Assembly: GCA_963812255.1 (NCBI GenBank)
Contig: CAWEUM010000005.1
Location: 558,001 to 622,000 of the forward strand
From: DATJGR01 sp963812255
Lineage (GTDB): Bacteria > Pseudomonadota > Gammaproteobacteria > Pseudomonadales > Azotimanducaceae
Direction of reading: 5' to 3'
Length of the DNA stretch: 64,000 nt
Of the stretch, positions 8,340 through 17,520 are shown one piece after another. The stretch's first letter is position 1, and each line of letters opens with the position of its first letter. Below the pieces are notes generated by a model, which was not told the DNA's origin, did no database searches, and worked only from the letters and a program-made list of their open reading frames with translations. The translations under genes were made by a program, and so were the position numbers.

Positions 8340-9983
8340 CTAGAAGAAAAGCGCCTTCAACGTGATCGCCGCGAGAAACACCATCGCGCCGAGGCTCAGC
8401 CGTTCCGGGCGCTGGCGACGTTCGTTGGTGAGCAACTCGATCGAATACAGCAGAATCAGTAACGCGAGCGCCGAACCTCCGAACTGCGGTACCGCCGATC
8501 CGATGGCGAGCATTGCGACCAACACCACCAGAACGATCAGGTAGTCCATACCGGTGGTTCTGAACTCCGCCTCCCGTCGATCGGGGCTGTATCGAACTGC
8601 AACCGCCACCGCGATGGCGCACAGACCGAAGAAGATGCGTTCGGCGATGTGAATCCACTCCGCACCGGCGTTCGCATTGTCGAGGCTGAGGTACGCCGCG
8701 AGCGCGCCAACGCACAACAGCGCCGCGCGACGTATGCGGATCGCGTTGCCCTGCTGCAGACGCTTGGCGTTCGCAAGCAGCAACATCACCCACACCAGCG
8801 CCGCTGCAAGGTACCCCGCCGGTCGCGGCACGTCCGGGGCCAGGATGCCGACAATCGCCAGATACGCCGGAATCGCCAACTCGAGGAACCGCCTCGGCAA
8901 TTCCACCAGAACATACTTGCGTCGAACGCCACGCCCCAGCCAGGTCCAGATACCGCGCTCTTCGCCGCGGCGGGGTGCGTACCAATCAAACCGCTCGGCA
9001 AGATGCAAACCGCCGAACACCACGGCGCAGCCCGTCAGATAGATGGCCGCCAGGAGCCAGTCGCTGGCGTGACGCAACACGACGCCCGAACCGACGAAGA
9101 AAATCTGGATCCCGTAGATGATCACCACGGCTTCGGGGTGGGTGAAGTGCCTCTCGATCAGCCGGTGGTGGACGTGGTTCTTCGTTGCCTTGAACCAGTT
9201 GCGTCCCTCGCTGATGCGGCGATAGAACACATACAGAATGTCGGCGATGGGCAGCCCCAACAGCAGCACCACGGCAGCAGGACTGATCGTCGAGTCCACC
9301 CGCTCCACCAACATCACCGCCAACGTCGCAAGCGAAAAACCGATCACCTGGCTGCCGCTGTCGCCCATGAATACGACCGCGGGATGGGTGTTGTAATGCA
9401 GGAAGCCGAATACGCCGCCGATCACGGCCACCGCGATCAAAACAGCGATCCCGCCGCCCGCCTCGTGTGCCAGAAACGCAATTGCCACCAGACTGAGAAT
9501 GGCTTCCCCGCCCGCCAGTCCATCTAGACCGTCGGAATGGTTGATCGCATTGGTCATCCCAACCATCGCGAAGACCGTAAACACGCCGGCTGCCCACGCC
9601 GGAATCAGCGAGCCATCAATGAATGGGAAGCGGGTGACGTAGAGACCCGCCACGATGACCATGGGCACTACCGCTAGCGCCTGGCCGATGAATTTCGCGT
9701 AGTGGCCGAGCTCGCGCCGGTCATCCCAGGCGCCGAACAGGAACAGCACGACGATGCCCCACATGTACGCAAGCGCGAGTCGATCGACCGGCGCCCACAT
9801 CAGCAGCGCGGTCACGACACCCGCTGCGATGCCCCAGCCGCCCACTCGCGGTATGGGATAGGTGTGTACCTTGCGCGCGGCCGGTTCATCGATCATGCCG
9901 AACCGCGGCGCGAGACGGATCATCAATGGGACAATTGCAAGGCTTGCCAGTCCGGCGGTGAACAATGCGAACGCTGTTTCCAA
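8340..9983 (-). CDS. WecA/MraY-type polyprenyl-phosphate glycosyl-1-phosphate transferase with C-terminal membrane extension
   Basis: A multi-spanning inner-membrane enzyme of 547 residues that should load a sugar-1-phosphate onto undecaprenyl phosphate, the first step of polysaccharide assembly. Family motifs are present: RKVHTYPIPRVGG near the N-terminus, NHSDGLDGLAGGEA (metal-binding aspartates), FMGDSGSQVIGF and the histidine motif NHVHHRL. The frame is open to 10157 but lacks a sensible start there. A TTG at 9983 sits seven bases after GGAG and gives a normal N-terminal helix (LETAFALFTAG). About 200 residues of extra hydrophobic helices follow the usual 330-350 residue catalytic part. 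It is divergent from the Gfo/Idh/MocA gene. Confidence 0.85.
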   Translation of the reverse strand: METAFALFTAGLASLAIVPLMIRLAPRFGMIDEPAARKVHTYPIPRVGGWGIAAGVVTALLMWAPVDRLALAYMWGIVVLFLFGAWDDRRELGHYAKFIGQALAVVPMVIVAGLYVTRFPFIDGSLIPAWAAGVFTVFAMVGMTNAINHSDGLDGLAGGEAILSLVAIAFLAHEAGGGIAVLIAVAVIGGVFGFLHYNTHPAVVFMGDSGSQVIGFSLATLAVMLVERVDSTISPAAVVLLLGLPIADILYVFYRRISEGRNWFKATKNHVHHRLIERHFTHPEAVVIIYGIQIFFVGSGVVLRHASDWLLAAIYLTGCAVVFGGLHLAERFDWYAPRRGEERGIWTWLGRGVRRKYVLVELPRRFLELAIPAYLAIVGILAPDVPRPAGYLAAALVWVMLLLANAKRLQQGNAIRIRRAALLCVGALAAYLSLDNANAGAEWIHIAERIFFGLCAIAVAVAVRYSPDRREAEFRTTGMDYLIVLVVLVAMLAIGSAVPQFGGSALALLILLYSIELLTNERRQRPERLSLGAMVFLAAITLKALFF

Positions 9984-10178
9984 CTGCCTACTCCATTGTG
10001 CTCGCGAGCCTGCACGACGACTCCCTGGCGAACGGCGTCCAATGCCTGCCAGAGCCACAGTATTCCACAAGCCGCAGCGTAAGCGATTGCCTATTTTTGT
10101 GAGTGGATAGCGGATATGCCCCGAAAGACCCGACCGAGCCGCTATTCTTTCGTCCAATTGGAGCCGACTGGAGTTGGA

Positions 10179-11258
10179 ATGACGCGATCCAAGCTACGCT
10201 GCGCCGTGATCGGCACCGGAACGTTCGCAGAGTTATGTCACATTCCCGGGCTTCAATCCCATCCGGCGGCCGAGATCGTCGCCATCTGCGGTGAATCCCT
10301 ACGCGCGCGGCGATTGGCAGACAGATTCGGGGTGACGGACGTTTTTACAGACGCCGACACATTGTGCGCTCGTCCCGACATCGACGCGGTCACGATCGCG
10401 ACACGCAATGTCGACCATGCGGCACACGCGCTGGCGGCGTTGCGGCATCACAAACACGTGCTGTGCGAGAAGCCACTGGCGATGAACGTCGCGCAAGCGC
10501 GCGAAATGGTGGCTGCGGCCGAAGCGGCCGATGTCGTGAATCATGTGGCCTTCGTGTTCCGCTACAACTACGGCGTTCAGGAGCTGCGCCGGCGCGTGCA
10601 GCGTGGCGATGTAGGTCGGCCATTCTATTGTCGAGTGCAGTACGACAACTGGGACGGTCTGAAACCCGATTGGCAGGCCGGATGGGGTGAAAAGCAGGCG
10701 CTTGCCGGCGGTGGGGTTCTATTCAACCTGGGCTCGCACCTGTTCGACCTCGCCCGGTTCGTGCTGGGACCCGTGGACTCGGCCATCGGCTACACGCACC
10801 GCATCCCGCGTGACGTCACGGATGCGCGCAATGGGGAACGTTTCGGCGTAGAAACAGACGACCTATTCAACGCCTGGCTCCGTCTCGCGAGCGGCGCCCG
10901 GGCGCAACTCTTCGTCAGCCGCATTACCCCGGGCTTCACGCCGAATGGGCACCTCGAGGTCATCGGGCCGGATGGTGCGCTCAAAGCCGCGCTCAGTCGC
11001 GGCGCGTGGGATTCGCTCGCACTGTCCACGCCGCGTTCGCCCGAATGGGTCGACGTACCGCTGCCGGCCGAGGCACGCGACAGGGCCCCACACAGCCTCG
11101 GGATCATGATGCGCAGTTTCGTCGACGCATGCTTGCGCGGCAGCAGCGATCCTGAGGTGGATGCCACGTTCAACGACGGCCTGGCCGCGCAACTTGCGAT
11201 GGAATCCGTCGCGAACGAGTCGGCCCAGGAACGATGGCAGAGCATCGAACGCATCTAA
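10179..11258 (+). CDS. Gfo/Idh/MocA family oxidoreductase
   Basis: A 359-residue NAD(P)-dependent sugar dehydrogenase-like protein. The N-terminal Rossmann fold starts CAVIGTGTFAELCHIPGL, the family lysine motif is LCEKPLAMN, and the C-terminal alpha/beta domain includes GGGVLFNLGSHLFDLARF with the conserved histidine. The ATG at 10179 is preceded by GGAG and starts directly at the Rossmann strand; the frame is open upstream. Such enzymes oxidise or epimerise sugars or nucleotide sugars, so a role in making a polysaccharide building block is likely from context. Confidence 0.88.
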   Translation: MTRSKLRCAVIGTGTFAELCHIPGLQSHPAAEIVAICGESLRARRLADRFGVTDVFTDADTLCARPDIDAVTIATRNVDHAAHALAALRHHKHVLCEKPLAMNVAQAREMVAAAEAADVVNHVAFVFRYNYGVQELRRRVQRGDVGRPFYCRVQYDNWDGLKPDWQAGWGEKQALAGGGVLFNLGSHLFDLARFVLGPVDSAIGYTHRIPRDVTDARNGERFGVETDDLFNAWLRLASGARAQLFVSRITPGFTPNGHLEVIGPDGALKAALSRGAWDSLALSTPRSPEWVDVPLPAEARDRAPHSLGIMMRSFVDACLRGSSDPEVDATFNDGLAAQLAMESVANESAQERWQSIERI

Positions 11259-11275
11259 GGGGTCCGATGGACCCC
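11259..11275. terminator. Terminator-like hairpin after oxidoreductase gene
   Basis: GGGGTCC-GAT-GGACCCC begins immediately after the stop codon, a perfect 7-bp stem with a 3-base loop. It is followed by AAAA rather than a T-run, so on the plus strand it is not a classic intrinsic terminator; it may stabilise the 3' end of the mRNA. Confidence 0.4.
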
Positions 11276-11305
11276 AAAAGGCCTGCTCAGGAGGTACTTT
11301 CGAAA

Positions 11306-11712
11306 TTAGGGGTTGGCCGCCGCGCGACCATCGCGGCCGATGTAGATCAGGTACGGCGTGACGTCACGCCAGGTGGCACCGGTGGCGGCAAACAACGGCG
11401 TATAGGGGTTCGAAACCAACCGCACGCACCGCCGCCAGACCTTCTGCCCGACGTTTTTTCCGGCATACATGGGCCTGAGCGAATCCAGCGGCGAAGCACG
11501 CGTCCAGACCGCACAAATCGGTGCCACACACCGCAAAACCGCCTATGGAGCCGTTGTGTCGGCGTCGATGAACGACTCGGAAGAGCCACAGTGGCCCAGG
11601 CACATGATGAAGACGACTCTCAGCCGAGGCTTGTTCGACCGGGACCTGGAACTCTCCTTCGCCGCCGACGCCGCAGGCGTCATCGACCCGAACGCAACGT
11701 CACGTTTGGATC
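11306..11712 (-). pseudogene. Possible degraded gene between oxidoreductase and GT2
   Basis: This roughly 450-base gap has no intact gene, but minus-strand pieces in different frames look protein-like. One runs RLRVVFIMCLGHCGSSESF, with a His and Cys placed as in caspase/legumain-type peptidases. Another ends VSNPYTPLFAATGATWRDVT and stops at 11306. They could be remnants of one frameshifted coding region. The peptidase resemblance is weak and by eye only. Confidence 0.25.
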
Positions 11713-11713
11713 G

Positions 11714-12568
11714 CTAGAGCAGCAGGATCGCACACAAGATCGAGCCCTGTAAGCGCCCGATGCGCGTACCGAGACGCCATGCCAGGTTACCCGAGGATGC
11801 GCGACCCGCGGCGACCCGCAGCATCAGCGTGGCCATGCCGATCCAGTCTCGCAGCGCCTGACGATTCGAGATCTTCGCCATTCCGAGACGCCGATAGCGC
11901 TTGTAGACGACCACCTGGCTCGCGGCCCACAAACGCGCCTGACGAAATCGTTCTGCTGACGACTCTCGAAGCTGCACGTGCATCATTGCCTTGGGCGCCC
12001 ATTCGAGATCGGTTCCGGCCAACTGAATCTTCCAGCAGTAGTCGGTGTCTTCGTGGAAGCGGATGGCCTCGTCGAATCCGCCTACTGCCTCATGAATGCT
12101 GCGGCGAACAGCAAGGCCGCAACCACCGGCGCGCGGCAGAAAATCGAATGTGGGATCGCGAATGAGTCCGGTCGCCTGCGGGTGCACGTAACGCAAGCTG
12201 GGGTTGAGCTTGGTCAGATCAAACCGGCTCGCGACGAAATCGTGTTCGCGCAGACTCTCGAGCAGCCCCGCCACCCAATCGATGCCGACTTCGTCGTCGG
12301 CGTCGCAGAAGGCCAGCGCGTCGCCCGACGCGGCGCGCGCGCCCACGTTGCGCGCATGCGACGCGCCTTGGCGCGATGCGGCGTCCACGAGTTTGAACCG
12401 GGGCAGTTTCGTTGCGAAGCTGCGCGCCACCTCCACGGATCTGTCGGTGGAGCCATTGTCCGCGACGATCACTTCCCACGGCGCCATGCTTTGCTGCGCA
12501 AGCGCATCCAACTGGCGCGAAAGGGTTCGCTCCGCGTTGAAACAAGGGACGATCACACTGAGTTTCAC
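11714..12568 (-). CDS. Family 2 glycosyltransferase
   Basis: A GT-A fold glycosyltransferase of 284 residues. The N-terminus is LSVIVPCFNAERTL, followed by VIVADNGSTD, the acceptor/metal motif CDADDE in place of DxD, and the later conserved RFHEDTDYCWK that resembles the ED motif of GT2 enzymes. The GTG at 12568 is preceded by GTGAG; a TTG two codons earlier is possible. The C-terminal 60 residues are basic and hydrophobic and may touch the membrane. It presumably adds a sugar to the lipid-linked repeat unit in the cytoplasm. Confidence 0.87.
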   Translation of the reverse strand: MKLSVIVPCFNAERTLSRQLDALAQQSMAPWEVIVADNGSTDRSVEVARSFATKLPRFKLVDAASRQGASHARNVGARAASGDALAFCDADDEVGIDWVAGLLESLREHDFVASRFDLTKLNPSLRYVHPQATGLIRDPTFDFLPRAGGCGLAVRRSIHEAVGGFDEAIRFHEDTDYCWKIQLAGTDLEWAPKAMMHVQLRESSAERFRQARLWAASQVVVYKRYRRLGMAKISNRQALRDWIGMATLMLRVAAGRASSGNLAWRLGTRIGRLQGSILCAILLL

Positions 12569-12743
12569 TGCCAACTCACCGCGACAAAATTGTCAAAGTA
12601 ATCGTGGACCTTGAACACACGCGCGTCTGTACTCTCTTGGTAAACCATTCCTCAGTCCGTGGCCGAGACCAAAAAACCGGATCACGACGCTGTTTCGACC
12701 GCACCACCGGCCAAATTCTCCATTCGATTCCGCCAAAAGCACG

Positions 12744-13532
12744 TCAGTACTTGAACCCCAGATCAGCGACGCTCTGCAACCCGTGCAGCCAATCCGTTTC
12801 GCTGCGCTTCGTCCAAAAGCGCCCTTGCGGCGTCCCCATCGTGAGCAGTTCCGGGACCGTCACAAACCTGAAGTCGTCGCGTTCGACGAGCTTGTCAACG
12901 GCGCCGAGCATATCGTCGCGGGCGCACCGGTCCGAATCGGAGTACGCAAACAGCTGGTCGTGCATCAGCACGATCGAACCAGGTTTCAATTGCCGCTGCA
13001 CTTCGGAGGCGATCAAGGTTGCGTCCCGTTGCTCCCAATCCGAAGCACTGACATTCCAGCCGATCACGCGGTAGCCGCGCATGAAGAGTTGCAGCCGCGC
13101 CGGCCAGTCGAGATCGCCAAACGGCGGCCGGAACAGTCCATGGCTATGCGCCGCGATCTGGGTTTCGCAGCGTTCGATCTGCCGCCGTCGCTCAGCCGCC
13201 GATACCACCGGGAACGAAGGGTGATTCCAGGAATGATTGCCAATCGCATGCCCGGCGCGCGCCACATCATCGACGAGTTGCGGATACCGCCGCGCCATTT
13301 CGCCGACCATGAAGAACGTGGCTCGAGCACCGCGCCGCTTCAGCACCTCGAGCAGGTGCGGCGTCGAGTCCGGATTGGGGCCGTCGTCGAACGTCAATGC
13401 CGCCACGGCTTCCTGCGTGGCAACGTGCGTGATCACGCCGATTTGCCGTTCGATCGGCGCGCGCAGCGCGCGTACCAACCGCCGCCGCTGCCTGCCCAGC
13501 ACCGCTCGGACGCCGCCATGCTCAGCGCCCAT
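12744..13532 (-). CDS. Polysaccharide deacetylase (NodB domain)
   Basis: A 262-residue carbohydrate esterase 4 enzyme. The catalytic and metal residues are visible: TFDDGPN with D49 and D50, HSWNH with H100 and H104, RPPFGD, and IVLMHD near the C-terminus. It would remove N-acetyl groups from a glycan. There is no clear signal peptide from the ATG at 13532, so it may act in the cytoplasm or the real start may differ; no strong ribosome site is seen. XrtA-type polysaccharide loci usually include a deacetylase of this class, which fits the export genes at 50-55 kb. Confidence 0.87.
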   Translation of the reverse strand: MGAEHGGVRAVLGRQRRRLVRALRAPIERQIGVITHVATQEAVAALTFDDGPNPDSTPHLLEVLKRRGARATFFMVGEMARRYPQLVDDVARAGHAIGNHSWNHPSFPVVSAAERRRQIERCETQIAAHSHGLFRPPFGDLDWPARLQLFMRGYRVIGWNVSASDWEQRDATLIASEVQRQLKPGSIVLMHDQLFAYSDSDRCARDDMLGAVDKLVERDDFRFVTVPELLTMGTPQGRFWTKRSETDWLHGLQSVADLGFKY

Positions 13533-13807
13533 TGCGAGCCGCCCGATGTGTTCCCATCAATTTGTCGGCGCCAATACGGCGTCCTCGAACACTTCGCGCA
13601 ACGAGGTTCTCAGCCATTGGCCCATTGGCACCTCCACACACTCAAACGCTCTCCGCTGATTCGAACCGCCATTCAATACGCCCCACCCAACACGCATGTT
13701 GGGACTTTGTTTGGCTTTTGCGCCGACTACGTTGCAACGCCGCAGGGGCCGGCAACACGCATGCTATCCTAGCCTCCCTCTTTGCATCGGTCCGGATCCA
13801 TCGCCAC

Positions 13808-14782
13808 GTGAACAATCTCAGCAAATCGGCTCGGCCGCGCGTGACGGTGGCGATTCCCACGTTCAACCGCGCGGACAAAACGCTGCCCGCAACGCTGCGC
13901 AGCGCGGTCGCTCAGACCTACCCGAACCTCGAAATCGTCGTCTCGGACAATTGTTCCACTGACGCGACCGAAGCCGTCGTGCGAAGTTTCGGCGACCACA
14001 TTCGCTACGTGCGCCAGGCGGAAAATCTCGGGCTCAACGGCAACCTGAACGCGTGCATGGATCTGGCGCAAGGCGACTACGTGCTGGTCCTGCACGATGA
14101 CGATCTGATCGATGCGGATTTCGTCGAATCGTGCATGGACGCCGTAGCCGACTCGACCTCGGTTGGCCTGATCCGAACCGGCATGCGCATCATCGGCGCC
14201 GACGGCGCCGTCGCGTACGAGCGCCCGAACCGTGCCGTCGCGTCGTCATCGATGGCCGATCTGATGTTTGCGTGGTTCCGAAATGAGACTGCGCAGTACT
14301 GCTGCAACACGCTGTACAACACGCGGGCCTTGCGCGCAGCGGGCGGATTTCACTCGCGCCACAATCTTTTTCAGGACGCGCTCGCCCAGGTCAAGGTGGC
14401 CGCGGCACAAGGACACGCGCACGTCGCCGGCGTCAAGGCAAGCTGGCGCCGTCACGACGGCAACGCGGGGTCCGCTGCGCGCGCGCGGCTCGCCGACTGG
14501 TGCGAAGACAGCCTCGAGGTGATGGACGCAATCTGCGCACTCGAACCCGCACGCGCGCCTGCACTGCGCCGCGAAGGCATGCGTTTTTTCTGCCGAATGA
14601 ACTACCTCGCGGTACCTCAGATCGCATCGCTTTCCGAGCGGTTATCCGGTTATCTGCTCGTCGCGCGGTCGTTCGGCTTCGTCGAATCGCCGCTGCCGCG
14701 CGTGTATAAAAACGATGTGCGACCACATCTGCGCTGGGCGAAGCGCCGCGTGATCGAGCGCCTGTCGAAGCAGGCCGTCTGA
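13808..14782 (+). CDS. Family 2 glycosyltransferase
   Basis: A 324-residue GT2 enzyme: VTVAIPTFNRADKTLPATLR, EIVVSDNCSTDATE, and the HDDD motif in VLVLHDDDLIDADF. The frame is open upstream to about 13532, but a GTG at 13808 gives a normal N-terminus; the upstream part is arginine-rich shadow sequence. The C-terminus is basic. It is the last intact gene before the scarred region and is followed directly by the remnant of an rfbF gene on the same strand. Confidence 0.85.
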   Translation: MNNLSKSARPRVTVAIPTFNRADKTLPATLRSAVAQTYPNLEIVVSDNCSTDATEAVVRSFGDHIRYVRQAENLGLNGNLNACMDLAQGDYVLVLHDDDLIDADFVESCMDAVADSTSVGLIRTGMRIIGADGAVAYERPNRAVASSSMADLMFAWFRNETAQYCCNTLYNTRALRAAGGFHSRHNLFQDALAQVKVAAAQGHAHVAGVKASWRRHDGNAGSAARARLADWCEDSLEVMDAICALEPARAPALRREGMRFFCRMNYLAVPQIASLSERLSGYLLVARSFGFVESPLPRVYKNDVRPHLRWAKRRVIERLSKQAV

Positions 14783-14851
14783 GCATGGCCCATTCCATTG
14801 CAGATCACCTATTGCGTCGACGCGTCTCCCATTCGACGCCGCATTTCCGTG

Positions 14852-15001
14852 ATGGAGTTGGAACGGTTATCAGCCGATGGAGAACTGCGAGGGTGGTGCC
14901 ACGACGGCTTCTGGCAATCGATGGGTAATCTTGGCGACAAACACTTGCTGGAAGAGCTCTGGAGTGCCGACAGTCCACCGTGCAAGGTATGGTGCGACTG
15001 A
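14852..15001 (+). pseudogene. 3' remnant of a second rfbF (glucose-1-phosphate cytidylyltransferase)
   Basis: About 50 codons ending in a natural stop match the C-terminus of the intact RfbF at 17460-18236: LERLSADGELRGW versus MEQLSAEGQLVAW, DGFWQSM versus TGFWQSM, LLEELWSADSPPCKVW versus LLEDLWSQPNPPWKIW. The first 80% of the gene is missing. It lies on the plus strand while the intact copy is on the minus strand, so the two bracket the damaged transferase genes in inverted orientation. The copies are clearly diverged, so this is not a recent duplicate. Confidence 0.8.
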
Positions 15002-15005
15002 CACC

Positions 15006-16211
15006 GTGCGCATCGCATATCTGCTGGATGTCTTTCCCGTACTTTCGGAAACGTTCATCGTTAGAGAAATTTACGCGCTGCGGAAGTTGGGCCAGTCGGT
15101 TTGTGTATTCGCCGTCGTGCGCCGCCAATCCAGCGTCGTCCACCGCGAGTCCGCTGCGCTGGTAGAACACGTTCGGTTTCTGGCCGAGGCACGTCTATCA
15201 CAGCGAAAGATATCTCTGATTCCACTTCATCTGAAGTATATGGTTCGAAGACCCTTGGGCTACGCAAAGGCGCTCATCCAGACGATCGGACGCAGTCGAA
15301 AGGTTTTGCGATGTTTCGCCTGGGCACCGTCCTATGCCGAGTTGCTGCGTGCGGAGGGCGTGGAACACATTCACGCACACTTCGTACTCCACGGGTGCCT
15401 GCACGCAATGTTCATCTCTCTACTCACAGGTATTCCTTACAGCGTGACGGTTCATGCACACGATATCTTTCATCCGAAATATGCGGAGCTGCGGGCAGAG
15501 AAGCTGAAAAGCGAGCGCATTCATCGCTGCCATCTCGCAATTCAACAAGTCGTTTTTGAAGGAGCACTACCCCGAGTTGCCAGGCGAGAAGATAAGGATC
15601 GTGCATTGCGGAATCGACGTGGAGGGGATCGGTACACGGTCCATACATCGAGACGGTGGACCCATGAGATTCCTTGCGGTCGGAAGGCTCGTCGGAATGA
15701 AGGGATTTGCGTATCTCGTTGAAGCCTGCGCGCTGTTGAAAGCGCGGTGCGCTGCGGAATTTCTGCTCGAAATCATCGGTGACGGCGATCAACGAGCCAG
15801 TCTCGAGGCGGCCATCGATGCGCACGCCCTCCAGGGTACGGTGGTATGCTGGGTCAACGGGATCAGGGCTTCGTTCAAGCGGCGCTGCTGGCTGCGGATG
15901 CATTTGTGCTCCCATGTGTGCAGGAGGCAAGCGGCATGATGGATGGCATACCAGTGGCGCTGATGGAAGCGATGGCAAATGGGATCCCGGTGATATCGAC
16001 CCGTGTTTCCGGGATCCCAGAGTTGATTGTCGACGGCGGGTATTTGGTTGAATCACAGAACGTGGAGGCGTTGACCGATGCACTTCAGCGCCTGCTGGAG
16101 ATGTCGACTGTTGAGCGTCGGGCATTGGGCGCGAAGGGAAAGGCAATAATTGCGCGGGACTTCAACATTGAACGCGAGGCTGGCAAGCTGGCGTCGTCAA
16201 TTGGAGGATGA
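15006..16211 (+). pseudogene. Family 4 glycosyltransferase broken by two single-base shifts
   Basis: Three frames join into one GT4 protein of about 400 residues. The N-terminal part, from GTG 15006, reads VRIAYLLDVFPVLSETFIVR and reaches LTGIPYSVTVHAHDIF. The middle continues AAISQFNKSFLKEHYPELPG and FLAVGRLVGMKGFAYLVEAC. The end has CVQEASGMMDGIPVALMEAM and GIPELIVDGG, the nucleotide-sugar-binding region. The first shift is at the A4 run 15507-15510 (one extra base); the second is near 15845 (one missing base) and restores the first frame. Removing both gives an intact gene, so recent mutation or sequencing error is equally possible. Confidence 0.85.
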
Positions 16212-16546
16212 CCAGCCTCACGCGCTGCCAATACGAAGGCAGAAAGACCGACCAGCATTCGCCTACACGGACCGAAATGCCAACGAAGGCGTGCTCTCGA
16301 TGCTCGCGAATCGCACGTCATGCTGGCGACCAGCAGGGGATTCCGAGCGCCGTCAAGGACGCGATGGCGGTGGGCATGCTGGTCGTCTCAACCTTGCACA
16401 GCGGCATTCCCGAGTTCGTCGACGACGCGACCAACGGCTACCTCGCACCGGAGCGCGAACGCCGAGGTACTGGACAAGGACACCCTGAACGACGAACTCG
16501 TGCGCCTGTGCGCAGCCGTAGTCTCCACGCCCGCGATGGGCACTGA
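16208..16546 (+). pseudogene. C-terminal fragment of another GT4 glycosyltransferase
   Basis: The segment GDQQGIPSAVKDAMAVGMLV followed by STLHSGIPEFVDDATNGYLA is the donor-binding end of a GT4 enzyme; the N-terminal domain is absent. A further shift near 16470 moves the continuation (NAEVLDKDTLNDELVRLC) to another frame. It follows directly on the previous broken GT4, suggesting a deletion that fused two transferase genes. Confidence 0.65.
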
Positions 16547-16549
16547 GCG

Positions 16550-17520
16550 ATGCCGCCGCCACTCGTCTCAATCCTCATCTGCACGCACAACCGCGCGCAC
16601 CTGATTGGCGAGACGCTCGCGTCGATCTTTGCGCACGCTACACACCGGCCGAGATCATCGTTGTGGACGACGGCTCCACCGACGACACGCCGGCGGTGAT
16701 GGCCCGCTACGGGGACCACGTCACCTATCATCGCCTGGCGGTGAACGGGGACATCGCGGACGCACGGTCGACGTGTCGACTCGCGCGCGGCGAACTCATC
16801 GCATTTCAGGACGATGACGACCTGATGCCGCCCGATCGCATCGCGACATTGCACGATGCGCTGTGCCGCTTTCCGACCGCGGTCTACGCCGTGGGCGACA
16901 TGGCGATCATCGACGAATCGGGGCAGCGGACCGGTCGCCGGTGGTTGCCCGAACGCACCGACGGCCAGACGCGTCTGATCACCGACAGCTACGCGGCTGT
17001 GCTGTGGCCAACGCTGCCGGTGCTGCCCCACACAACGCTGTTTCGTCGCGCCGACGGCGAACGCATCGGCTGGTTCGATGAGACCTTTCGCTACGCCGCC
17101 GAAGACAAAGATTTCTTCGCTCGACTGGCCCAACTGGGACCGGTTGTTTATGTACCCGAAGTGGTCTCGCTGGTGCGTCGCGGACACGCGTCGCTGACGC
17201 ACAACTCGATGCGTACCGAGTACTGGGCGATGCACCTGTATCGCAAGCACCTGTTTGAACTCAGACAGGCTGGTGGTGCGAACGGTGGACTTGCGGCGCT
17301 CGGCACTGCGGCCGCCTGTTGGGCGGCGCGTTGCGGCGCACCAGAATCAACTTGTGAGACTGCCGCCGAGTTGCGCAACCTTCGAGACCCGGTCGTTAGG
17401 CGGTGTGCCCGTAACCAGGTAAACGACAGTGTTGGGGTGGAACTGCATGGCTCGCTCGATCAATCCAGCCAGATCTTCCACGGTGGATTGGGTTGGCTCC
17501 ACAGGTCTTCGAGCAGCTGA
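16550..17520 (+). pseudogene. Family 2 glycosyltransferase with a frameshift near its start
   Basis: From ATG 16550 the frame reads PPLVSILICTHNRAHLIGET and then ASIFAHA; the match continues one frame over as YTPAEIIVVDDGSTDDTPAV, so a base is missing near 16635. The rest is intact: ARGELIAFQDDDDLMPPDRI, AEDKDFFARLAQLGPVVYVP and RRGHASLTHNS. It is a clear paralogue of the GT2 at 26053-27015. The last 50 residues run into the convergent rfbF gene and look like read-through, so the natural 3' end has been lost. Confidence 0.78.

Noticed and set aside
8649..9527. A 292-codon frame antisense to the WecA-like gene
   Set aside because: It is a shadow of a membrane protein gene, with abundant H, Q and R and no recognisable domain.
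12783..13772. A 329-codon plus-strand frame across the deacetylase
   Set aside because: The NodB domain on the minus strand has all catalytic motifs; the plus-strand frame has none.
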